The notes: a model not told the origin generated them from the letters alone. Positions 19,379-30,684 are shown, counted from the first letter of the stretch. The stretch: 59,272 nt of DNA from an uncultured Pseudomonas sp. (GCF_946886105.1 NZ_CAMPHV010000034.1:1-59272); one strand, 5' to 3'. Translations and numbers: made by a program.

Positions 19379-19687
19379 TCAGCGGGCCATTGCGCCCTGT
19401 TGACGGTCGAGCTGCTTTTCCTTGTGCTTGATGAGTTGTCGGTCGAGTTTGTCGGTCAGTAAGTCGATGGCTGCGTACATGTCGTCATGTTCCGCGTTGG
19501 CGACGACTTCGCCGCCGGCAATGTGCAGGGTGGCTTCGATCTTCTGCTTGAGTTTCTCGACCTCCATGGTGACCTGCACATTGGTGATCTTATCGAAGTG
19601 GCGCTCCAATCGGCCGAGTTTTTCGTCGATGTAGTCGCGTAGGGCGTCGGTCACATCCAGCTGGTGTCCACTGATGTTGACTTGCAT
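19379..19687 (-). CDS. hpf: Ribosome hibernation promoting factor (short HPF)
   Basis: HPF binds the 30S decoding region and promotes 100S ribosome dimers in stationary phase. The 102-aa product begins MQVNISGHQLDVTDALRDYI and shows the HPF/YfiA beta-alpha fold with KLGRLERHFDKITNVQV and the DDMYAAIDLLTDKLDRQL stretch. It is a short form lacking the long C-terminal dimerisation domain. AAGGAGAAAG precedes the start. It follows rpoN after 187 bases. Confidence 0.96.
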   Translation of the reverse strand: MQVNISGHQLDVTDALRDYIDEKLGRLERHFDKITNVQVTMEVEKLKQKIEATLHIAGGEVVANAEHDDMYAAIDLLTDKLDRQLIKHKEKQLDRQQGAMAR

Positions 19688-19874
19688 ACCGCTTTCTCCT
19701 TGTTGCCGTGCATGAGAGACAGACCAACGGGGCCTGCCACCGGAACACTTGGGCGTGGAAGACTCTAACGACCTGAGCCTGGCACTGGCGTAATCGGCGT
19801 ATTGGCAGTATGGCTGCTTTCGGCGAAATACGGAGCCGGATGTGCGGTGTTATAGATCTTCCATGTCGTGCTGC

Positions 19875-21389
19875 CTACATCAATCGCTTGCGTTCGCTGG
19901 AGGGCGCGATACCGAGGGATTCTCGGTATTTTGCGACGGTGCGGCGAGCTACTTGGATGCCTTGTGCCTCCAGTAAACCAGCGATCTTGCTGTCGCTCAA
20001 CGGCTTTTTTGCATTTTCCGCGGCAACCAGTTTTTTGATGATCGCGCGGATCGCGGTCGACGAGCATTCGCCGCCTTCCGCGGTGCTGACGTGGCTGGAG
20101 AAGAAGTATTTCAGCTCGTAGATGCCACGAGGGGTGTGCATGAATTTCTGCGTGGTGACCCGTGAGATGGTCGATTCGTGCATGCCCACCGCTTCGGCGA
20201 TGTCATGCAGTACCAGCGGCTTCATCGCCTCGTCGCCGTAGTCGAGAAAGCCGCGTTGATGCTCGACGATCTGCGTGGCGACCTTCATCAAGGTTTCGTT
20301 GCGGCTCTGCAGGCTCTTGATGAACCAGCGGGCTTCCTGCAGCTGGTTGCGCATGAAGGTGTTGTCGACGCTGGAGTCGGCGCGTTTGACGAAGCCTGCG
20401 TACTGCGCATTGACCCGCAGGCGCGGCATGGCTTCCTGGTTCAGTTCCACCAGCCAGCGGTCGTTGTGCTTGCGCACGATGACGTCGGGCACCACGTATT
20501 CCGGTTCGCTAGATTCGATTTGCGAGCCTGGGCGCGGGTTGAGGCTCTGGATCAATTCGATGACCTGGCGCAGCTCGTCTTCCTTGAGCCGCATGCGTCG
20601 CATCAACTGGCTGTAATCGCGGCTGCCGAGCAAGTCGAGGTAGTCGCTGGCCAGACGCTGCGCTTCGCTCAACCACGGCGTTTTGGCCGGTAACTGGCGC
20701 AGTTGCAGGAGCAGGCACTCGCCCAGGTTGCGCGCGGCTATCCCGGCTGGCTCGAACTGCTGGATGCGGTGCAGGACGGCTTCGACCTCGTCCAGTTCGA
20801 TGTCCAGTTCGGGGTCGAAGGCTTCGAGGACTTCTTCAAGGGTTTCTTCCAGATAACCCTGCTCGTTGATGCAGTCGATCAGGGTGACCGCGATCAACCG
20901 GTCCTTGTCGGACATCGGCGCCAGGTTGAGTTGCCAGAGCATATGGCTTTGCAGGCTTTCGCCGCTGGAGGTGCGGGTGGTGAAATCCCAGTCGTCATCG
21001 TCGCTGCTGCTCGGCAGGCTGCTGGCGCTGGTTTGATAGATGTCTTCCCAGGCGGTGTCGACCGGTAGTTCGTTGGGAATGCGCTCGCCCCAGTCGCCAT
21101 CCTCCAGGTTGTCCACGGTTTGCGTGTTTTCCTGGTAGTTGTTTTCCTGAAAGGGCGTTTCGGCCTGTTGCTCCGTGTTTGCGTTGCTTTCGGCGCCATC
21201 GGCCATGGGGTCCGAATTATCGTAATCGTCGCCGTCTTCCTGACGCTCGAGCATTGGGTTCGACTCCAACGCCTCCTGGATTTCCTGTTGCAGATCCAGG
21301 GTGGACAGTTGGAGTAGGCGGATGGCCTGTTGCAGCTGCGGGGTCATCGTCAGCTGCTGGCCCATTCTCAGGACTAGCGATGGTTTCAT
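19875..21389 (-). CDS. rpoN: RNA polymerase sigma-54 factor RpoN
   Basis: RpoN directs RNA polymerase to -24/-12 promoters that require AAA+ activators. The 504-aa protein has the glutamine-rich N-terminal region I ([20 protein letters not shown]), an acidic region II (about residues 45-125, rich in D and E), the core-binding region and a HTH (about 365-385). The RpoN box [10 protein letters not shown] falls at residues 481-490. Length is normal for Pseudomonas. It lies downstream of lptB and upstream of hpf-ptsN-rapZ-npr. The 133-base gap to lptB may hold its own promoter. Confidence 0.99.
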   Translation of the reverse strand: MKPSLVLRMGQQLTMTPQLQQAIRLLQLSTLDLQQEIQEALESNPMLERQEDGDDYDNSDPMADGAESNANTEQQAETPFQENNYQENTQTVDNLEDGDWGERIPNELPVDTAWEDIYQTSASSLPSSSDDDDWDFTTRTSSGESLQSHMLWQLNLAPMSDKDRLIAVTLIDCINEQGYLEETLEEVLEAFDPELDIELDEVEAVLHRIQQFEPAGIAARNLGECLLLQLRQLPAKTPWLSEAQRLASDYLDLLGSRDYSQLMRRMRLKEDELRQVIELIQSLNPRPGSQIESSEPEYVVPDVIVRKHNDRWLVELNQEAMPRLRVNAQYAGFVKRADSSVDNTFMRNQLQEARWFIKSLQSRNETLMKVATQIVEHQRGFLDYGDEAMKPLVLHDIAEAVGMHESTISRVTTQKFMHTPRGIYELKYFFSSHVSTAEGGECSSTAIRAIIKKLVAAENAKKPLSDSKIAGLLEAQGIQVARRTVAKYRESLGIAPSSERKRLM

Positions 21390-21522
21390 TGCAGACCTTA
21401 TTTACCGGCGTCTATGTGCAATCCACTACAGGGCGCCGAAACGCCACTAGGAAGCAAATTATATGCCTGATCTTGAGCGAGTTGCCTAGCGCCAGCGGCT
21501 GTTTGGCTAAGAAAAACCGCGG

Positions 21523-22248
21523 TTACAGGCGGAATTCATGCCCTAGGTAAACTTCTTTGACCGTTTGGTTCGCCAGAATGGCTTCTGCACCACCTTCGGC
21601 AATCAGCTGGCCGTCATTCACAATATAGGCGGTTTCACAGATATCCAGGGTCTCGCGCACGTTGTGGTCGGTGATCAATACACCGATACCCTTGGCTTTG
21701 AGGTGGTGGATGATCTGCTTGATGTCGCCCACCGAAATCGGGTCGACGCCGGCGAAAGGTTCGTCGAGCAGAATGAATTTCGGTGCGGTCGCCAGGGCGC
21801 GGGCAATTTCCACGCGGCGCCGTTCGCCGCCGGACAGGCTCATGCCGAGATTGTCGCGGATATGGCTGATATGGAATTCCTGCAGCAGGTTTTCCAGCTC
21901 CTTGCGGCGCGCGGCCCTGTCGAGATTTTTCCGCGTTTCCAGGATCGCCATGATGTTGTCGGCGACGCTGAGTTTGCGGAAGATCGAGGCTTCTTGTGGC
22001 AAGTAGCCGATCCCGGCGCGCGCACGGCCGTGCATGGGTTGATGGCTGACGTCGTGATCGTCGATCAGGACGCGGCCCTGGTCGGCCTGCACCAGGCCGA
22101 CGATCATGTAGAAACAGGTGGTCTTGCCGGCGCCGTTGGGACCGAGCAGGCCAACGATCTGTCCGCTGTCGATGCTCAGGCTCACGTCACGAACGACTTG
22201 GCGGCCTTTGTAGCTTTTGGCCAGGTGCTGGGCTTTCAAAGTTGCCAT
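21523..22248 (-). CDS. lptB: LPS export ABC transporter ATPase LptB
   Basis: LptB powers LptFG to extract LPS from the inner membrane. The 241-aa ATPase has Walker A GPNGAGKT at residues 36-43, Q-loop PQEASIF, signature [15 protein letters not shown] and Walker [13 protein letters not shown]. It starts two bases after the lptA stop. LptF and LptG are not in the window. Ending HEFRL is typical of the family. Confidence 0.98.
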   Translation of the reverse strand: MATLKAQHLAKSYKGRQVVRDVSLSIDSGQIVGLLGPNGAGKTTCFYMIVGLVQADQGRVLIDDHDVSHQPMHGRARAGIGYLPQEASIFRKLSVADNIMAILETRKNLDRAARRKELENLLQEFHISHIRDNLGMSLSGGERRRVEIARALATAPKFILLDEPFAGVDPISVGDIKQIIHHLKAKGIGVLITDHNVRETLDICETAYIVNDGQLIAEGGAEAILANQTVKEVYLGHEFRL

Positions 22249-22250
22249 TG

Positions 22251-22793
22251 CTACTGGGCCTGCTGTTCGGCGGGTGGGTTTTTCGGCTGGATCACCATGT
22301 CGATGCGCGGGCGTGGCGTGGTGAGGTTGACCCCATTGGCGCGACCGGCATTGACGATCTGGCGCTGGGTGTCATAGACGATTTTCTCGCCTTCGAAGGT
22401 GTTGCCTTCCTGAATGACCTTGGCCTGATCGATCAATACGATGCGTTCGTTGGCCGCGAAATACTGGATGGTCAGGCCGTAGGCTTTGACGATCTGTTTG
22501 TCTTCGGCGGGCTTCTGCTCGTAATAGGCGGGCTTGCCGACGGCGGTGAACACCTCGATATCGCCCTGGGCGTTCTGCGTGATGGTCACCTTGTCGCCGG
22601 TGATCTTCAGGGTGCCTTGGGTGATCACGACATCGCCGCGATAGACCGCAACGCCTTGTTTGTCATCGAGTTCCGCGGTGTCGGCCTGAACTCGAATCGG
22701 CTGCTCGCGATCGCTTGGCAATGCCCAGGCGCCGGCGCTTCCGAGCGCGATGCCTAAGCTGAGCAGAAGGGGAAAGGTTTTAACGAACCTCAT
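22251..22793 (-). CDS. lptA: LPS transport periplasmic protein LptA
   Basis: LptA forms the periplasmic bridge between LptC and LptD for LPS. The 180-aa precursor has a signal peptide ([20 protein letters not shown], cleavage near AWA-LPS) and an OstA beta-jellyroll (about residues 30-150, starting [15 protein letters not shown]). The C-terminal tail is proline-rich and probably disordered. Its start overlaps the lptC stop by 14 bases, so the two are translationally coupled. Confidence 0.96.
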   Translation of the reverse strand: MRFVKTFPLLLSLGIALGSAGAWALPSDREQPIRVQADTAELDDKQGVAVYRGDVVITQGTLKITGDKVTITQNAQGDIEVFTAVGKPAYYEQKPAEDKQIVKAYGLTIQYFAANERIVLIDQAKVIQEGNTFEGEKIVYDTQRQIVNAGRANGVNLTTPRPRIDMVIQPKNPPAEQQAQ

Positions 22794-23349
22794 GTTGGCC
22801 TCTTACGTTGGACAGCAGGAGCATCCGGCCGTCATTCAAATACGCTTTCATTCCTTGTGCCGTGGTGACCCCATTGGCGGCGTCGATTCTAACGGCTTGC
22901 TTGGTCTGCGCATATTCCTTCTCGGGAAATACCGTCAAGCGACTGGTGGTGAGGATCGTCGGACGTCCCTTGGCATCGGTGCGTTCGACGCGCACCTTGT
23001 CGATCAATTCGACCTCGCTGCCTTTGGGGGCGACTTCGCCGCGTTCGCTGCTGATCTTCCAGGGCAGCTCGGTGCCGCGATACAGGTCCATGTGCGGGTT
23101 GCTCAGCAGGGTGATGTCGCTGGCCTTGACGTGCTCGAGCTTGGCGGCGTTCATCCGGTAATGAATCTTGCCGTCTTGCTGGTATTGCACGGTGTTGGCA
23201 TTGATCACATAAAAGTCGATCGGGTTTTCCGTGCCGTTCTGTGCCGGTTTGTCGGAGAAGCTGTCGGGGCTGATATTCCAATAGCCGACCGCCACCAGGA
23301 GCGCAGCGGCGGCGGTGAACAGCATGGCGGTGAAAAATTTACGCAGCAT
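22780..23349 (-). CDS. lptC: LPS export protein LptC
   Basis: LptC is the bitopic inner-membrane protein that accepts LPS from LptB2FG and passes it to LptA. The 189-aa product has one N-terminal helix (FFTAMLFTAAAALLVAVGYW) followed by a periplasmic jellyroll (DFYVINANTVQYQQDGKIHY onward, then LSNPHMDLYRG). Length equals that of E. coli LptC. It lies nine bases after kdsC and overlaps lptA. Confidence 0.95.
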   Translation of the reverse strand: MLRKFFTAMLFTAAAALLVAVGYWNISPDSFSDKPAQNGTENPIDFYVINANTVQYQQDGKIHYRMNAAKLEHVKASDITLLSNPHMDLYRGTELPWKISSERGEVAPKGSEVELIDKVRVERTDAKGRPTILTTSRLTVFPEKEYAQTKQAVRIDAANGVTTAQGMKAYLNDGRMLLLSNVRGQHEVR

Positions 23350-23358
23350 AACGGGCTC

Positions 23359-23892
23359 TTATAAGTAGGCGGTCTGTGCGGCTTCAAGGTTGCCTTGGGC
23401 GCGCATGATCAGCTCGCAGAATTCGCGTGCCGCGCCTTCGCCACCGTTTGCCCGGGTTACCGCGTGGGCGTGCTGGCGAACGAAGGCGTCGGCGCTGGCA
23501 ACCGCCATGCCCAGGCCGACGCGACGAATGACCGGCAGGTCCGGCAGGTCGTCGCCCAGATAGGCGACCTGTTCATAGCTCAGGCCGAGTTCGCCGAGTA
23601 GTTCGTCGAGCACCACGAGCTTGTCCTCGCGGCCCTGATACAGGTGTTGGATACCGAGGTTCTGCGCACGGCGCTCGACGACCGGGGTCTTGCGCCCGCT
23701 GATAATGGCGGTGCTTACGCCGGAGGCGATCAGCATCTTGATGCCGTGGCCGTCGAGGGTATTGAACGTCTTGAATTCGCTGCCGTCGACCAGGAAGTAC
23801 AGCTTGCCGTCGGTAAGTACGCCGTCGACATCGAAAATCGCCAGCTTGATGGCTTGCGCGCGTTGTTGCAGGTCGTCACTGATGACATCCAT
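23359..23892 (-). CDS. kdsC: 3-deoxy-D-manno-octulosonate-8-phosphate phosphatase KdsC
   Basis: KdsC dephosphorylates Kdo-8-phosphate in Kdo synthesis for the LPS core. This 177-aa HAD-superfamily enzyme has the catalytic aspartates D21 and D23 (AIFDVDGVLTDG), the ISGRK motif and the GDDLPDLPV metal-binding loop. There is no large cap domain, as usual in the tetrameric KdsC family. The start overlaps the kdsD stop by one base. Confidence 0.97.
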   Translation of the reverse strand: MDVISDDLQQRAQAIKLAIFDVDGVLTDGKLYFLVDGSEFKTFNTLDGHGIKMLIASGVSTAIISGRKTPVVERRAQNLGIQHLYQGREDKLVVLDELLGELGLSYEQVAYLGDDLPDLPVIRRVGLGMAVASADAFVRQHAHAVTRANGGEGAAREFCELIMRAQGNLEAAQTAYL

Positions 23893-24866
23893 TACATTAC
23901 TCCGGCGCGTAGCAAGTCATGCATATTCAGGGCGCCCACCGGTTGCTCGTCGTCATCGATCACCACCAGCGAGCTGATTTTGTGGTCTTCCATGATTTTC
24001 AGCGCTTCGGCGGCGAGCATGTCGGCGCGGGCGGTTTTGCCGTGTGCGGTCATCACGTCGTCGATGATCGCCTGGCGCACATCGACGCCGCGATCCAGGG
24101 CGCGGCGCAGGTCTCCGTCGGTGAATATCCCGGCCAGGCGACCGTCGCTTTCCATCACCACCGTCATGCCCAGTCCCTTTGCGGTCATTTCCAGCAGCGC
24201 TTCGCGCAATGCGGTACCACGTTGCACTCTTGGCAGGCTGTCACCCGCGTGCATGACGTTCTCCACCTTCAGTAGCAGGCGCCGGCCCAGGGCACCGCCG
24301 GGGTGCGAGAAGGCGAAGTCTTCGGCGGTGAAGCCGCGGGCTTCCAGTAGGGCGATGGCCAGGGCGTCGCCCAATACCAGCGAGACGGTGGTGGAGGAGG
24401 TCGGCGCCAGGTTCAGCGGGCAGGCTTCCAGAGCGACCCGGGCGTCCAGGTTGACTTCTGCGGCCTTGGCCAGCGGCGAATCCGGGTTGCCGGTCATGCT
24501 GATCAAGGTGATACCGAGGCGCTTGATCAGCGGCAGCAGTGTGACGATTTCCGCGGTGGAGCCGGAGTTGGACAGGGCCAGCACCACGTCGTCGCGGGTG
24601 ATCATGCCCATGTCGCCATGGCTGGCTTCGGCGGGGTGGACGAAAAACGCGGTGGTGCCGGTGCTGGCCAGGGTGGCGGCGATCTTGTTGCCGATGTGCC
24701 CGGATTTGCCCATGCCGACCACGACCACCCGGCCTTTGCTCGCGAGTATCAGTTCGCAGGCGCGGATAAAATCGCCGTTGATCCGCTGCAGCAGATCCTG
24801 GACGGCTTCCAGTTCGAGGCGGATGGTGCGTTGCGCCGATTTGATCAGCTCGTTGGCTTGGTTCAT
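23892..24866 (-). CDS. kdsD: D-arabinose 5-phosphate isomerase KdsD
   Basis: KdsD converts ribulose 5-phosphate to arabinose 5-phosphate, the first step of Kdo synthesis. The 324-aa protein has an N-terminal SIS domain (GKSGHIGNKIAATLASTGT) and two C-terminal CBS domains (about residues 205-320). It heads the minus-strand chain kdsD-kdsC-lptCAB, so Kdo supply and LPS export are co-transcribed. Residues and length are family-typical. Confidence 0.97.
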   Translation of the reverse strand: MNQANELIKSAQRTIRLELEAVQDLLQRINGDFIRACELILASKGRVVVVGMGKSGHIGNKIAATLASTGTTAFFVHPAEASHGDMGMITRDDVVLALSNSGSTAEIVTLLPLIKRLGITLISMTGNPDSPLAKAAEVNLDARVALEACPLNLAPTSSTTVSLVLGDALAIALLEARGFTAEDFAFSHPGGALGRRLLLKVENVMHAGDSLPRVQRGTALREALLEMTAKGLGMTVVMESDGRLAGIFTDGDLRRALDRGVDVRQAIIDDVMTAHGKTARADMLAAEALKIMEDHKISSLVVIDDDEQPVGALNMHDLLRAGVM

Positions 24867-24917
24867 CAGGGTGGCTTCTTGGCAGCTAAATAAAGACGTG
24901 TCGACTAAAAGGCCGCG

Positions 24918-24946
24918 ATTATAGCCGGAAAGGGGCGTTGACTCAC
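24918..24946 (-). promoter_or_regulatory. Candidate promoter of the kdsD-lpt cluster
   Basis: A perfect TATAAT (-10) lies on the minus strand at 24923-24918, about 50 bases before the kdsD ATG. At 17-base spacing the -35 position reads GTGAGT, which is poor. The 321-base gap 24867-25187 holds this and the divergent mlaF promoter and no visible gene. Confidence 0.45.
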
Positions 24947-25070
24947 CTGGGAATCCTCGTGTGCCTGTAGGTGTTTCCCCGGGGGAGTTGCTGCGGCGAT
25001 AGAAGACCGTCGGCCCAAACGGTTTGTTTGCGCTTCGTCGCAGTGTCGCTATTCGTCACATTTTCGATCT

Positions 25071-25099
25071 TTGGCGCGGCAATTGCTCAGTGCTATAGT
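25071..25099 (+). promoter_or_regulatory. Promoter of the mla operon
   Basis: TTGGCG at 25071-25076 and TATAGT at 25094-25099 are separated by 17 bases. The -10 box matches five of six consensus bases and the -35 box four. It lies about 90 bases upstream of the mlaF ATG, facing away from kdsD. Confidence 0.6.
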
Positions 25100-25187
25100 G
25101 CGCGGCCATTTTCACTGCGGTGCGTTTGGCGGTGCCCTTTCCCCGGGGCGATGCGTCTGTCAGGGAAGCGTTGAGCAAGGAGTCCGG

Positions 25188-25997
25188 ATGAACGCCGACA
25201 ACCAGTATGCAGTCGAGCTGAAAGGCGTCAGTTTCAAACGTGGCGCCCGCACTATTTTCGATAATGTCGATATTCGCATTCCGCGCGGCAAGGTGACCGG
25301 CATCATGGGGCCGTCCGGGTGCGGCAAGACCACATTGCTGCGCTTGATCGCCGCCGAACTCAGGCCGAGCCAGGGCGAAGTCTGGGTCAACCAACAGAAC
25401 CTGCCGACACTGTCGCGTGGCGAGCTGTTCGACATGCGCAAGCAGATGGGCGTGCTGTTCCAGAGCGGCGCGCTCTTCACCGATCTGGACGTATTCGAGA
25501 ACGTGGCCTTTCCGCTGCGCGTGCATACCAAGTTGCCCGAAGAAATGATCCGCGACATCGTCCTGATGAAGCTGCAGGCCGTTGGCCTGCGTGGCGCCGT
25601 GGATCTGATGCCGGACGAGCTGTCGGGCGGTATGAAACGCCGGGTCGCCCTGGCCCGGGCGATCGCCCTGGATCCGCAGGTGCTGATGTACGACGAACCT
25701 TTCGTCGGTCAGGACCCGATCGCCATGGGCGTTTTGGTGCGCTTGATCCGCCTGCTCAACGATGCCTTGGGCATTACCAGCATCGTGGTGTCCCATGATC
25801 TGGCGGAGACCGCGAGCATCGCCGACTACCTGTACGTCGTCGGCGACACCCAGGTGCTCGGGCAGGGCACGCCGGAAGAATTGATGAACTCGCAGAATCC
25901 GCGGGTACGGCAGTTCATGCAGGGCACCCCGGACGGGCCGGTGCCGTTCCACTTTCCCGCGGCGAGCTACCGCGACGATTTATTGGGAGGGCGCTGA
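25188..25997 (+). CDS. mlaF: Phospholipid transport ATPase MlaF
   Basis: MlaF energises the MlaFEDB complex that keeps outer-membrane lipid asymmetry by moving phospholipids between membranes. I start at the ATG at 25188, which follows AAGGAG and gives [19 protein letters not shown]; the longer open frame covers the promoter. The 269-aa ATPase has Walker A GPSGCGKT (41-48), signature [16 protein letters not shown] and Walker [13 protein letters not shown]. The stop overlaps the mlaE start by one base. Confidence 0.97.
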   Translation: MNADNQYAVELKGVSFKRGARTIFDNVDIRIPRGKVTGIMGPSGCGKTTLLRLIAAELRPSQGEVWVNQQNLPTLSRGELFDMRKQMGVLFQSGALFTDLDVFENVAFPLRVHTKLPEEMIRDIVLMKLQAVGLRGAVDLMPDELSGGMKRRVALARAIALDPQVLMYDEPFVGQDPIAMGVLVRLIRLLNDALGITSIVVSHDLAETASIADYLYVVGDTQVLGQGTPEELMNSQNPRVRQFMQGTPDGPVPFHFPAASYRDDLLGGR

Positions 25998-26794
25998 TGC
26001 GCAAGGTATCTGCAGTCGAGCGGGTTCGCCTGTTCGGCCGCGCCGGGATCGACGTGGTCGCTACGCTCGGGCGATCGTTCGTGTTCCTGCTGCGCGCGAT
26101 TTTCGGCCGCGGCACCACCGGCCATTCCTGGCAACTGTTGACCAAGCAACTGTACGCGGTCGGTGTCATGTCCCTGGCGATCATCGTGGTCTCGGGTATT
26201 TTCATCGGTATGGTGCTGGCGCTGCAGGGCTTCAGCATCCTGGCCAAGTACGGTTCCGAGCAGGCGGTCGGCCAGATGGTCGCCTTGACCCTGCTGCGCG
26301 AACTGGGGCCGGTGGTCACCGCTTTGCTGTTCGCCGGGCGCGCCGGTTCGGCGTTGACCGCCGAGATCGGCAATATGAAGTCCACCGAGCAGCTGTCCAG
26401 CCTGGAAATGATCGGCGTCGACCCGCTGAAATACATCGTGGCGCCGCGTTTGTGGGCTGGTTTCATCTCGATGCCGCTGCTGGCGATGATCTTCAGCGTG
26501 GTCGGCATTTGGGGCGCCGCCATGGTCGCGGTGGACTGGCTCGGCGTATACGAGGGCTCGTTCTGGGCCAATATGCAAAGCAGCGTTTATTTCCGCGAAG
26601 ACGTGCTCAATGGCGTGATCAAAAGCATCGTCTTCGCTTTCGTGGTGACTTGGATCGCCGTGTTCCAGGGCTACGACTGCGAGCCGACCTCGGAAGGCAT
26701 CAGTCGCGCCACGACCCGCACAGTGGTCTATGCCTCGCTCTCGGTGCTGGGGTTGGACTTTATTTTGACCGCTTTGATGTTTGGAGACTTCTGA
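25997..26794 (+). CDS. mlaE: Phospholipid transport permease MlaE
   Basis: MlaE is the inner-membrane permease subunit of the Mla system. The 265-aa protein has the family hallmark region [20 protein letters not shown] and several membrane helices (for example [20 protein letters not shown]). The EQ/GV-rich [10 protein letters not shown] loop is typical of MlaE/Ttg2B. It overlaps mlaF and mlaD by one base at each end (TGATG), so the operon is tightly coupled. Confidence 0.97.
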   Translation: MRKVSAVERVRLFGRAGIDVVATLGRSFVFLLRAIFGRGTTGHSWQLLTKQLYAVGVMSLAIIVVSGIFIGMVLALQGFSILAKYGSEQAVGQMVALTLLRELGPVVTALLFAGRAGSALTAEIGNMKSTEQLSSLEMIGVDPLKYIVAPRLWAGFISMPLLAMIFSVVGIWGAAMVAVDWLGVYEGSFWANMQSSVYFREDVLNGVIKSIVFAFVVTWIAVFQGYDCEPTSEGISRATTRTVVYASLSVLGLDFILTALMFGDF

Positions 26795-27264
26795 TGCAAA
26801 ACCGCACCCTGGAAATTGGTGTCGGCCTGTTCCTGCTGGCCGGGCTGTTGGCCTTGTTGCTGCTGGCGCTGCGTGTCAGTGGCCTGGCGGTGGGCGATAG
26901 CAACGGTACTTATAAGGTCTATGCGCACTTCGAGAATATCGCCGGTCTGACCGTCAGAGCCAAAGTGACCATGGCCGGCGTGACCATCGGCAAAGTGACC
27001 GCCATCGATCTGGATCGCGATAGCTACACCGGGCGCGTGACCATGGCGCTGGATAAGGACGTGAACAATCTGCCGCTCGATTCCACCGCTTCGATCCTGA
27101 CCGCCGGTTTACTCGGCGAGAAGTACATCGGCATCAGCGTCGGCGGCGAGGAAGAAGTGCTCGAAGATGGCGGTACCATTCACGACACCCAGTCGTCGCT
27201 GGTACTGGAAGATCTGATCGGTAAATTCCTGCTCAATTCGGTCAATAAAGACCAGGCCAAATGA
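26794..27264 (+). CDS. mlaD: Phospholipid-binding MCE protein MlaD
   Basis: MlaD is anchored in the inner membrane and forms a hexameric MCE ring that handles phospholipids. The 156-aa product has a single helix (IGVGLFLLAGLLALLLLALR) and one MCE domain (YKVYAHFENIAGLTVRAKVT to about residue 120). It shows the TAGLLGEKYIGISVGG motif. The start overlaps the mlaE stop by one base and the end overlaps the region of the mlaC start. Confidence 0.97.
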   Translation: MQNRTLEIGVGLFLLAGLLALLLLALRVSGLAVGDSNGTYKVYAHFENIAGLTVRAKVTMAGVTIGKVTAIDLDRDSYTGRVTMALDKDVNNLPLDSTASILTAGLLGEKYIGISVGGEEEVLEDGGTIHDTQSSLVLEDLIGKFLLNSVNKDQAK

Positions 27265-27278
27265 TGAGGATGCGGACA

Positions 27279-27911
27279 ATGATTAAGACGCTACGTAACA
27301 GTTTATTTGTGCTGCTGGCCACCCTGCCGTTGCTGGCCGTCGCCGCGCCGGCGGCCCATGAGGTCGTGCAACAAACCACCGAAGTGCTGTTGGCGGATTT
27401 GAAGGCCAATAAAGAGCGCTATCGCAGCGATCCGAGCGCCTTTTATCAGGCGTTGAACGATATTCTCGGGCCCGTGGTGGACGTCGACGGCATTTCTCGC
27501 GGGGTCATGACGGTGCGCTATTCGCGCCAGGCCACGCCAGAGCAGATGGAGCGTTTTCAGGAGAACTTCAAACGCAGCCTGATGCAGTTCTATGGCAATG
27601 CCTTGCTCGAATACAACAATCAGGACATCCGCGTGCTGCCGGCCAGCGGCGCTCAGGATCCGAAGCGCGCCGCGGTCAATATGGAAATCACCGATGGCAA
27701 GGGCGTCGTCTATCCGTTGTCCTACACCATGGTCAACGAAGACGGCACCTGGAAGATGCGCAATGTGATCATCAACGGCATCAACGTCGGCAAACTGTTC
27801 CGCGACCAGTTCGCCCAATCCATGCAAAACCACAACAACGACCTGGATAAGGTCATCGCCACCTGGGCGGACACCGTGGCCAAAGCCCGCGAAACCAAGG
27901 CTGAGTCGTGA
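27279..27911 (+). CDS. mlaC: Periplasmic phospholipid carrier MlaC
   Basis: MlaC shuttles phospholipids across the periplasm between MlaFEDB and MlaA. The 210-aa precursor has a signal peptide (MIKTLRNSLFVLLATLPLLA, cleavage near AVAAPA) and the MlaC/Ttg2D domain (YSRQATPEQMERFQENFKRS, MVNEDGTWKMRNVIINGINV). Four in-frame ATGs lie from 27261; I prefer 27279, eight bases after GAGGA and giving a normal signal peptide. MlaA is not in the window. Confidence 0.95.
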   Translation: MIKTLRNSLFVLLATLPLLAVAAPAAHEVVQQTTEVLLADLKANKERYRSDPSAFYQALNDILGPVVDVDGISRGVMTVRYSRQATPEQMERFQENFKRSLMQFYGNALLEYNNQDIRVLPASGAQDPKRAAVNMEITDGKGVVYPLSYTMVNEDGTWKMRNVIINGINVGKLFRDQFAQSMQNHNNDLDKVIATWADTVAKARETKAES

Positions 27912-28216
27912 GTCGGGCCAGTATCGTCGAGCAGGCGCCGGGTGATTTTCAATTGCTCGGTGTGCTGGACTATCTGAGCGGGCCGGATCTGCGCGAGCAG
28001 GGTTCGCGCTTGATCGGCGCCAGTCAGGCGCGGGTCTGTACGATCGATTGCGCCGGCGTGAAGAAATCCAGTAGCGTCGGCCTGGCATTGTTGTTGGCGT
28101 TTATGCGCGATGCGGGTGCCGCAGGTAAAACCCTGACGGTAAAGAATCTGCCCGAGGACATGCGCGGCATCGCCGGCGTCTGTGAACTGCTCGAGCTGCT
28201 GCCGCTGGAGTCCTGA
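27908..28216 (+). CDS. mlaB: STAS-domain protein MlaB
   Basis: MlaB binds MlaF and regulates assembly and activity of the MlaFEDB ATPase. The 102-aa protein uses a GTG start overlapping the mlaC stop by four bases. It is a single STAS domain with the conserved serine region CAGVKKSSSVGLALLLAF and the RGIAGVCELLELLPL C-terminal helix. It closes the five-gene mla run. A 188-base gap with a possible -10 box (TATGAT, 28285-28290) separates it from ibaG. Confidence 0.93.
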   Translation: MSRASIVEQAPGDFQLLGVLDYLSGPDLREQGSRLIGASQARVCTIDCAGVKKSSSVGLALLLAFMRDAGAAGKTLTVKNLPEDMRGIAGVCELLELLPLES

Positions 28217-28404
28217 GTCTCTGCGGTCGCCGCGCTTGGTCGGTCCATTGCCACGCGGGGTTCGCAGGCACAGGGCTTTTTTTGTATGATGCTCGCCCCG
28301 CAGGCCGCGGAAGCCGGTTCGGCCGATCCGCATAGGCCGACTAAAATTCCGACAGGTTGCCCCGCTCTGCTGTCGTTAATCCATGCATTGATCCGAGGTT
28401 GAGC

Positions 28405-28644
28405 ATGCAGGCCTTAGAAGTGAAAAGCCTCCTGGAGGCTAAATTGCCGGACACCCAGGTAGAAGTTGAAGGCGAAGGCTGCAACTTTCAATTGAACCTC
28501 ATCAGTGACGAATTGGCCGCTCTCAGCCCGGTCAAGCGCCAGCAACAGATCTACGCCCACCTGAACGCCTGGATCGCCGATGGCAGTATCCACGCCGTGA
28601 GCATGAAATTTTTCAGCCGTGCCGATTGGGCCGCGCGCTCCTAA
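28405..28644 (+). CDS. ibaG: BolA-family protein IbaG
   Basis: IbaG (YrbA) is a small BolA-family protein that pairs with monothiol glutaredoxin in iron-sulfur handling and acid response. The 79-aa product starts MQALEVKSLLEAKLPDTQVE and keeps the SPVKRQQQIYAHLNAWI helix and a C-terminal HAVSMKFFSR. The start ATG at 28405 follows CCGAGG. It is 12 bases upstream of murA; ibaG-murA is a widely conserved pair. Confidence 0.95.
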   Translation: MQALEVKSLLEAKLPDTQVEVEGEGCNFQLNLISDELAALSPVKRQQQIYAHLNAWIADGSIHAVSMKFFSRADWAARS

Positions 28645-29922
<1,278 letters not shown>

Positions 29923-29926
29923 TGCC

Positions 29927-30562
29927 ATGCTGACTATCGCGCTTTCCAAAGGCCGGATTCTCGACGACACCCTGCCGCTGCTTGCGGCGGCGGGCATCGA
30001 GCCGACCGAGAACCCGGATAAAAGCCGCAAGCTGATCATTCCGACCACGCTGGACGATGTGCGCTTGCTGATCGTCCGCGCCACCGACGTGCCGACCTAT
30101 GTCGAGCACGGCGCCGCCGATCTCGGCGTGGCCGGCAAGGACGTGCTGATGGAGTACGGCGGCCAGGGTTTGTACGAGCCGCTGGATCTGCGTATCGCCC
30201 GCTGCAAACTGATGACCGCCGGTGCGGTCGGCGCTCCCGAGCCCAAGGGCCGGCTGCGTGTGGCCACCAAGTTCGTCAACGTAGCCAAGCGCTATTACGC
30301 CGAGCAGGGTCGCCAGGTCGACATCATCAAGCTCTACGGTTCGATGGAACTGGCGCCGCTGGTTGGGCTGGCCGACAAGATCATCGACGTGGTCGACACC
30401 GGCAACACCCTGCGCGCCAATGGCCTGGAAGCCCAGGAGTTGATCGCCACCATCAGCTCGCGGCTGATCGTCAACAAGGCGTCGATGAAAATGCAGCACG
30501 CGCGCATCCAGGCGCTGATCGACACCCTGCGCGAAGCCGTCGAGACACGACACCCCAGCTAG
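29927..30562 (+). CDS. hisG: ATP phosphoribosyltransferase HisG, short form
   Basis: HisG condenses ATP and PRPP in the first step of histidine synthesis. At 211 aa, starting [19 protein letters not shown], it is the short HisG type that lacks the C-terminal regulatory domain. Short HisG proteins need HisZ as regulatory subunit; hisZ is not in this window. It keeps [14 protein letters not shown] and the PRPP loop [21 protein letters not shown] stretch. The start ATG at 29927 is four bases after the murA stop. Confidence 0.98.
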   Translation: MLTIALSKGRILDDTLPLLAAAGIEPTENPDKSRKLIIPTTLDDVRLLIVRATDVPTYVEHGAADLGVAGKDVLMEYGGQGLYEPLDLRIARCKLMTAGAVGAPEPKGRLRVATKFVNVAKRYYAEQGRQVDIIKLYGSMELAPLVGLADKIIDVVDTGNTLRANGLEAQELIATISSRLIVNKASMKMQHARIQALIDTLREAVETRHPS

Positions 30563-30684
30563 TACCTCAACGCGGCAATACGCCGCGTCTGCCTATCCGT
30601 GTCATAGCCAATTATCTCGGGCGTCCATACGGTGGGCTTGGTAGCCTAGCGACGCCCGAGCATTTGCCAATCATGAGGCCCGCT

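Noticed and set aside
19765..19874. Sigma-54 (-24/-12) promoter upstream of hpf near TGGCAC at about 19780
   Set aside because: TGGCAC is on the plus strand and lacks TTGC at the right spacing; hpf is on the minus strand.
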